In this document: positions 3,759 to 5,987 of the stretch, one piece after another
Layout of the letters: each line of letters begins with the position of its first letter
Position numbering within the stretch: position 1 is the first letter of the stretch
DNA from: Oscillospiraceae bacterium
GTDB taxonomy: Bacteria > Bacillota > Clostridia > Oscillospirales > Oscillospiraceae
Reading direction: 5' to 3'
Length of the DNA stretch: 5,987 bases
Assembly (NCBI GenBank): GCA_031261245.1
Contig: JAISKU010000123.1
Coordinates: 1 to 5,987 of the forward strand
The notes under the pieces: model-generated
The model's input: only the letters and a program-made list of their open reading frames with translations
Database searches by the model: none
What the model was told of the DNA's origin: nothing
Position numbers and translations under genes: made by a program

Positions 3759-5987
3759 ATGAATTGCCTTGTCAAGGCCGTTCTGAGTGAGCCGGAAATC
3801 GCGAGAACCGTCGCGGCCGTGGAGGCCGGGGGGTGTCCCGCAGTGATTTCCGGCCTTTCGCCCGTGCATCGGGCGCACCTCGCCGCCGCAATCCGCGCCG
3901 CGACGGGCAGGTGCGTCGTGTACCTCGCCTCCGACGAGATGGAGCTGAGGCGAGTCGCGCTCGACCTCGAGGCGTTCACGGGGGAGTCCGTCTGCACCGT
4001 GACGTCGCGGGATTTCATCTTCCGCGACATGGAGGGCGCGTCGCGCGAGTATGAGCAGCTGCGCCTGCGGGCGCTTATGCGCATCTCCGGCGGCGGGGAG
4101 GCGTTTATCACGACGACGGCGTGGGCGCTCATGCAGCGGGCGGTGCCGCGGGAGGTTCTGCGCGCGTCCACCGCGACGCTCGTCACCGGGGAGACGCACG
4201 ACCTCGACGCGCTGTGCGAGAAGCTCACGGGCGCGGGGTACACGCGCAGCGAGCAGGTGGACGGGCGCGGACAGTTCGCGCGGCGCGGCGGAATTCTCGA
4301 TTTCTACTCTCCGGCGCACGAATTGCCCGTGCGGGCGGAGTTTTTCGGCGACGAGATCGACAGTTTGACGTTTTTTGACCCGTCGTCGCAGCGGCGCGGG
4401 GATTTCTGCGACTACGCGGTGATTATGCCGGCGGCGGAGACGCTGCCGGGACTGTCGCCGCGCGGCGTCGCGGGGCTTATCGAGGCGCTTGAGACGCTCT
4501 CGGCGAACGCAAAAGGCTCCCGGGGCGCGGCGCTGCGCGAGCGCGTCGCGGCGGACATCTCGCGGCTGCGCGACGGGCGCAGCTTCCCGGCGGCGGACAA
4601 GTACATGGAGCTGCTGTACCCGTTCGCGACGGCGCTCGACTACCTGCCGGAGGACGCGGTCGTGCTCATCTCCGAGCCGCTGAGGGTTCGGGAAGCCTCC
4701 GAGCGCGCCGAAAAGCAGATGTTTGAGGAGTGCGCGCCGCTTTTGGAGTCGGGCGCGCTCGACTCGTCGCTACTGCGGTTTTGCGAGAGCTCCGAGGGGC
4801 TTTTCGCGGCGCTGGAGCGCTTCCCGACGGTGATGAGCGACGTGTTCACGACGTCGCAGTATCCCTTGACGCCGCGCACGCTCGCGAGCGTGCTGGCGAA
4901 GCAGCTTCCGAGCTACGGCGGGAGCTTGGATACTGCGGCGGGGGATCTGTCGCACTACGCCGAGGGCGGGTACGGGACGGTGATAACCGTCTCGACGCGG
5001 GAGCGCGCCGACGCGCTGGCGGAGTTTTTGTCGGATCGGAAGATAAAATCGGCGGTGGACTATGAGCTTACGGCGATGCCGCCGGCGGGGAGCACGCTTA
5101 TCGCGGTCGGGACGCTCTCGGCGGGCATGGAGTACCCGGGCATAAAGCTCGCGGTGCTTACCGAGGGGCAGTTCACGCAGTCGCGCGAGGCGCGGCCGCG
5201 AAAATCAAAGGCGCGGACGAACCGCGAGCGCGTGCAGAGCTTTACTGACCTGACCGTCGGGGACTTGGTCGTGCATGAGCACCACGGGATAGGGCGGTAC
5301 CTCGGGATATTTCAGATCACTATCGACGGGGTGAAGAAGGACTACATCAAGATCGGTTATCAGGGCGGGGACAGCCTGTACATTCCCGCGACGCAGCTCG
5401 ACATGGTGTCGAAGTACATCGGGGGCGGCGGCGAGGACTCTCCCGTGCGGCTGTCGAAGATGGGCGGGGTCGAGTGGACGAAGTCAAAATCGCGCGCGCG
5501 CGGCGCCGCGAGGGACATGGCGAAAGAGCTTATCGCGCTGTACGCGGCGCGGCAGCGCTCCCGCGGGCACGCGTTCGCGCCCGACTCGGTGTGGCAGACG
5601 GAGTTTGAGGAGAAGTTCGGCTACGCGGAGACGGACGACCAGATAAAGTGCGTTTCGGAGATAAAATCCGACATGGAGAAGGACGCGCCGATGGACCGCC
5701 TGCTGTGCGGCGACGTGGGCTACGGCAAGACGGAGGTCGCGCTGCGCGCCGCGATGAAGTGCATACTCGACGGGCACCAGGCCGCCGTGCTCGTGCCCAC
5801 CACCGTGCTCGCGCGGCAGCACTACGTCACCGCGTCGAAGCGGTTCGCGGGGTATCCCGTGAATATCGAGGTTTTGAGCCGTTTCCGCACGCCGGCGGAG
5901 ATGAAAAAGGCGGTAAAGCGCATAAAATCCGGCTCCGCCGACCTCGTGATAGGCACGCACAGGCTGCTGCAAAAGGACATCGAGTTC
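3759..5987 (+). CDS. mfd: Transcription-repair coupling factor Mfd, N-terminal 743 residues (3' truncated by window)
   Basis: The reading frame is open from ATG 3759 to the right edge. Mfd is a DNA translocase that removes stalled RNA polymerase from lesions and recruits UvrA. The N-terminal UvrB-like module shows ISGLSPVHRAHLAAAI (30-45) and GRGQFARRGGILDFY (169-183), continuing to about 340. A less conserved linker follows to about 490. The RNA-polymerase-interacting CarD-like domain begins near 498 (LTVGDLVVHEHHGIGRYLG) and reaches about 570, with DSLYIPATQLD inside it. The RecG-like translocase starts near 610 with TDDQ (625-628), Walker A GDVGYGKT (651-658), VPTTVLA (679-685) and IGTHRLL (731-737). 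The DEEQ box, translocase domain 2 with TRG motif and the D7 domain would follow beyond the window; roughly 400 more residues are expected. GGAGAG (3747-3752) precedes the ATG by 6 nt. Walker A lies about where it does in other Mfd proteins, so the N-terminus looks intact. Confidence 0.97.
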   Translation, partial: MNCLVKAVLSEPEIARTVAAVEAGGCPAVISGLSPVHRAHLAAAIRAATGRCVVYLASDEMELRRVALDLEAFTGESVCTVTSRDFIFRDMEGASREYEQLRLRALMRISGGGEAFITTTAWALMQRAVPREVLRASTATLVTGETHDLDALCEKLTGAGYTRSEQVDGRGQFARRGGILDFYSPAHELPVRAEFFGDEIDSLTFFDPSSQRRGDFCDYAVIMPAAETLPGLSPRGVAGLIEALETLSANAKGSRGAALRERVAADISRLRDGRSFPAADKYMELLYPFATALDYLPEDAVVLISEPLRVREASERAEKQMFEECAPLLESGALDSSLLRFCESSEGLFAALERFPTVMSDVFTTSQYPLTPRTLASVLAKQLPSYGGSLDTAAGDLSHYAEGGYGTVITVSTRERADALAEFLSDRKIKSAVDYELTAMPPAGSTLIAVGTLSAGMEYPGIKLAVLTEGQFTQSREARPRKSKARTNRERVQSFTDLTVGDLVVHEHHGIGRYLGIFQITIDGVKKDYIKIGYQGGDSLYIPATQLDMVSKYIGGGGEDSPVRLSKMGGVEWTKSKSRARGAARDMAKELIALYAARQRSRGHAFAPDSVWQTEFEEKFGYAETDDQIKCVSEIKSDMEKDAPMDRLLCGDVGYGKTEVALRAAMKCILDGHQAAVLVPTTVLARQHYVTASKRFAGYPVNIEVLSRFRTPAEMKKAVKRIKSGSADLVIGTHRLLQKDIEF

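Noticed and set aside
3149..4243. Long minus-strand open frame (364 codons)
   Set aside because: It lies opposite rsmG, the small membrane gene and mfd, all well supported. Its composition (Ser/Arg/Ala/Thr-rich, no motif) is that of an antisense shadow in GC-rich DNA, and it spans several gene boundaries.
3833..4378. Several plus-strand open frames overlapping the start of mfd
   Set aside because: They are Arg/Ala-rich off-frame readings of mfd; the mfd frame itself is continuous and carries recognisable Mfd sequence from ATG 3759.
5484..5972. Minus-strand open frame (162 codons) opposite mfd
   Set aside because: It covers the conserved Mfd Walker A region in antisense and shows only composition-driven His/Arg/Leu richness.

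Overview
The window is a GC-rich stretch of bacterial chromosome, densely coding and read entirely on the + strand. It holds seven genes: the 3' end of parA (soj), parB (spo0J), an unrecognised small membrane/coiled-coil gene, serS, rsmG, an unrecognised small two-helix membrane gene, and the first 743 codons of mfd, which runs off the right edge. The parA-parB-(small membrane gene)-serS order, the Firmicutes-like start contexts (GGAG/AGGAG Shine-Dalgarno sites) and the palindromic repeat family suggest a high-GC member of Clostridia, perhaps an Oscillospiraceae/Ruminococcaceae-type gut bacterium. That assignment is inference; no taxonomic marker gene is complete enough here to fix it.

Layout. 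Positions 1-144 are the ParA C-terminus. The 66-base gap 145-210 is the only real intergenic space and is mostly filled by a 48-bp near-perfect palindromic repeat (147-194). From parB onward the genes are packed as one apparent transcription unit: parB/orf146 overlap by ATGA, orf146/serS by 8 nt, serS/rsmG by 8 nt, rsmG/orf77 are 10 nt apart and orf77/mfd 3 nt apart. No terminator or internal promoter was recognised, so co-transcription with translational coupling is the simplest reading.

Functions. ParA and ParB are the chromosome partitioning pair; no parS site was found in the window. SerS charges tRNA-Ser, RsmG methylates 16S rRNA (the G527 N7 site in E. coli numbering), and Mfd is the transcription-repair coupling factor. 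The two small membrane proteins have no assignable function.

No defence system, mobile gene, CRISPR array, RNA gene or obviously new multi-gene system is visible. The most notable non-gene signals are the palindromic element at 147-194, whose two halves differ only by compensated base swaps, and what looks like a diverged half-copy at 2837-2863 that is read through as part of the N-terminus of RsmG.
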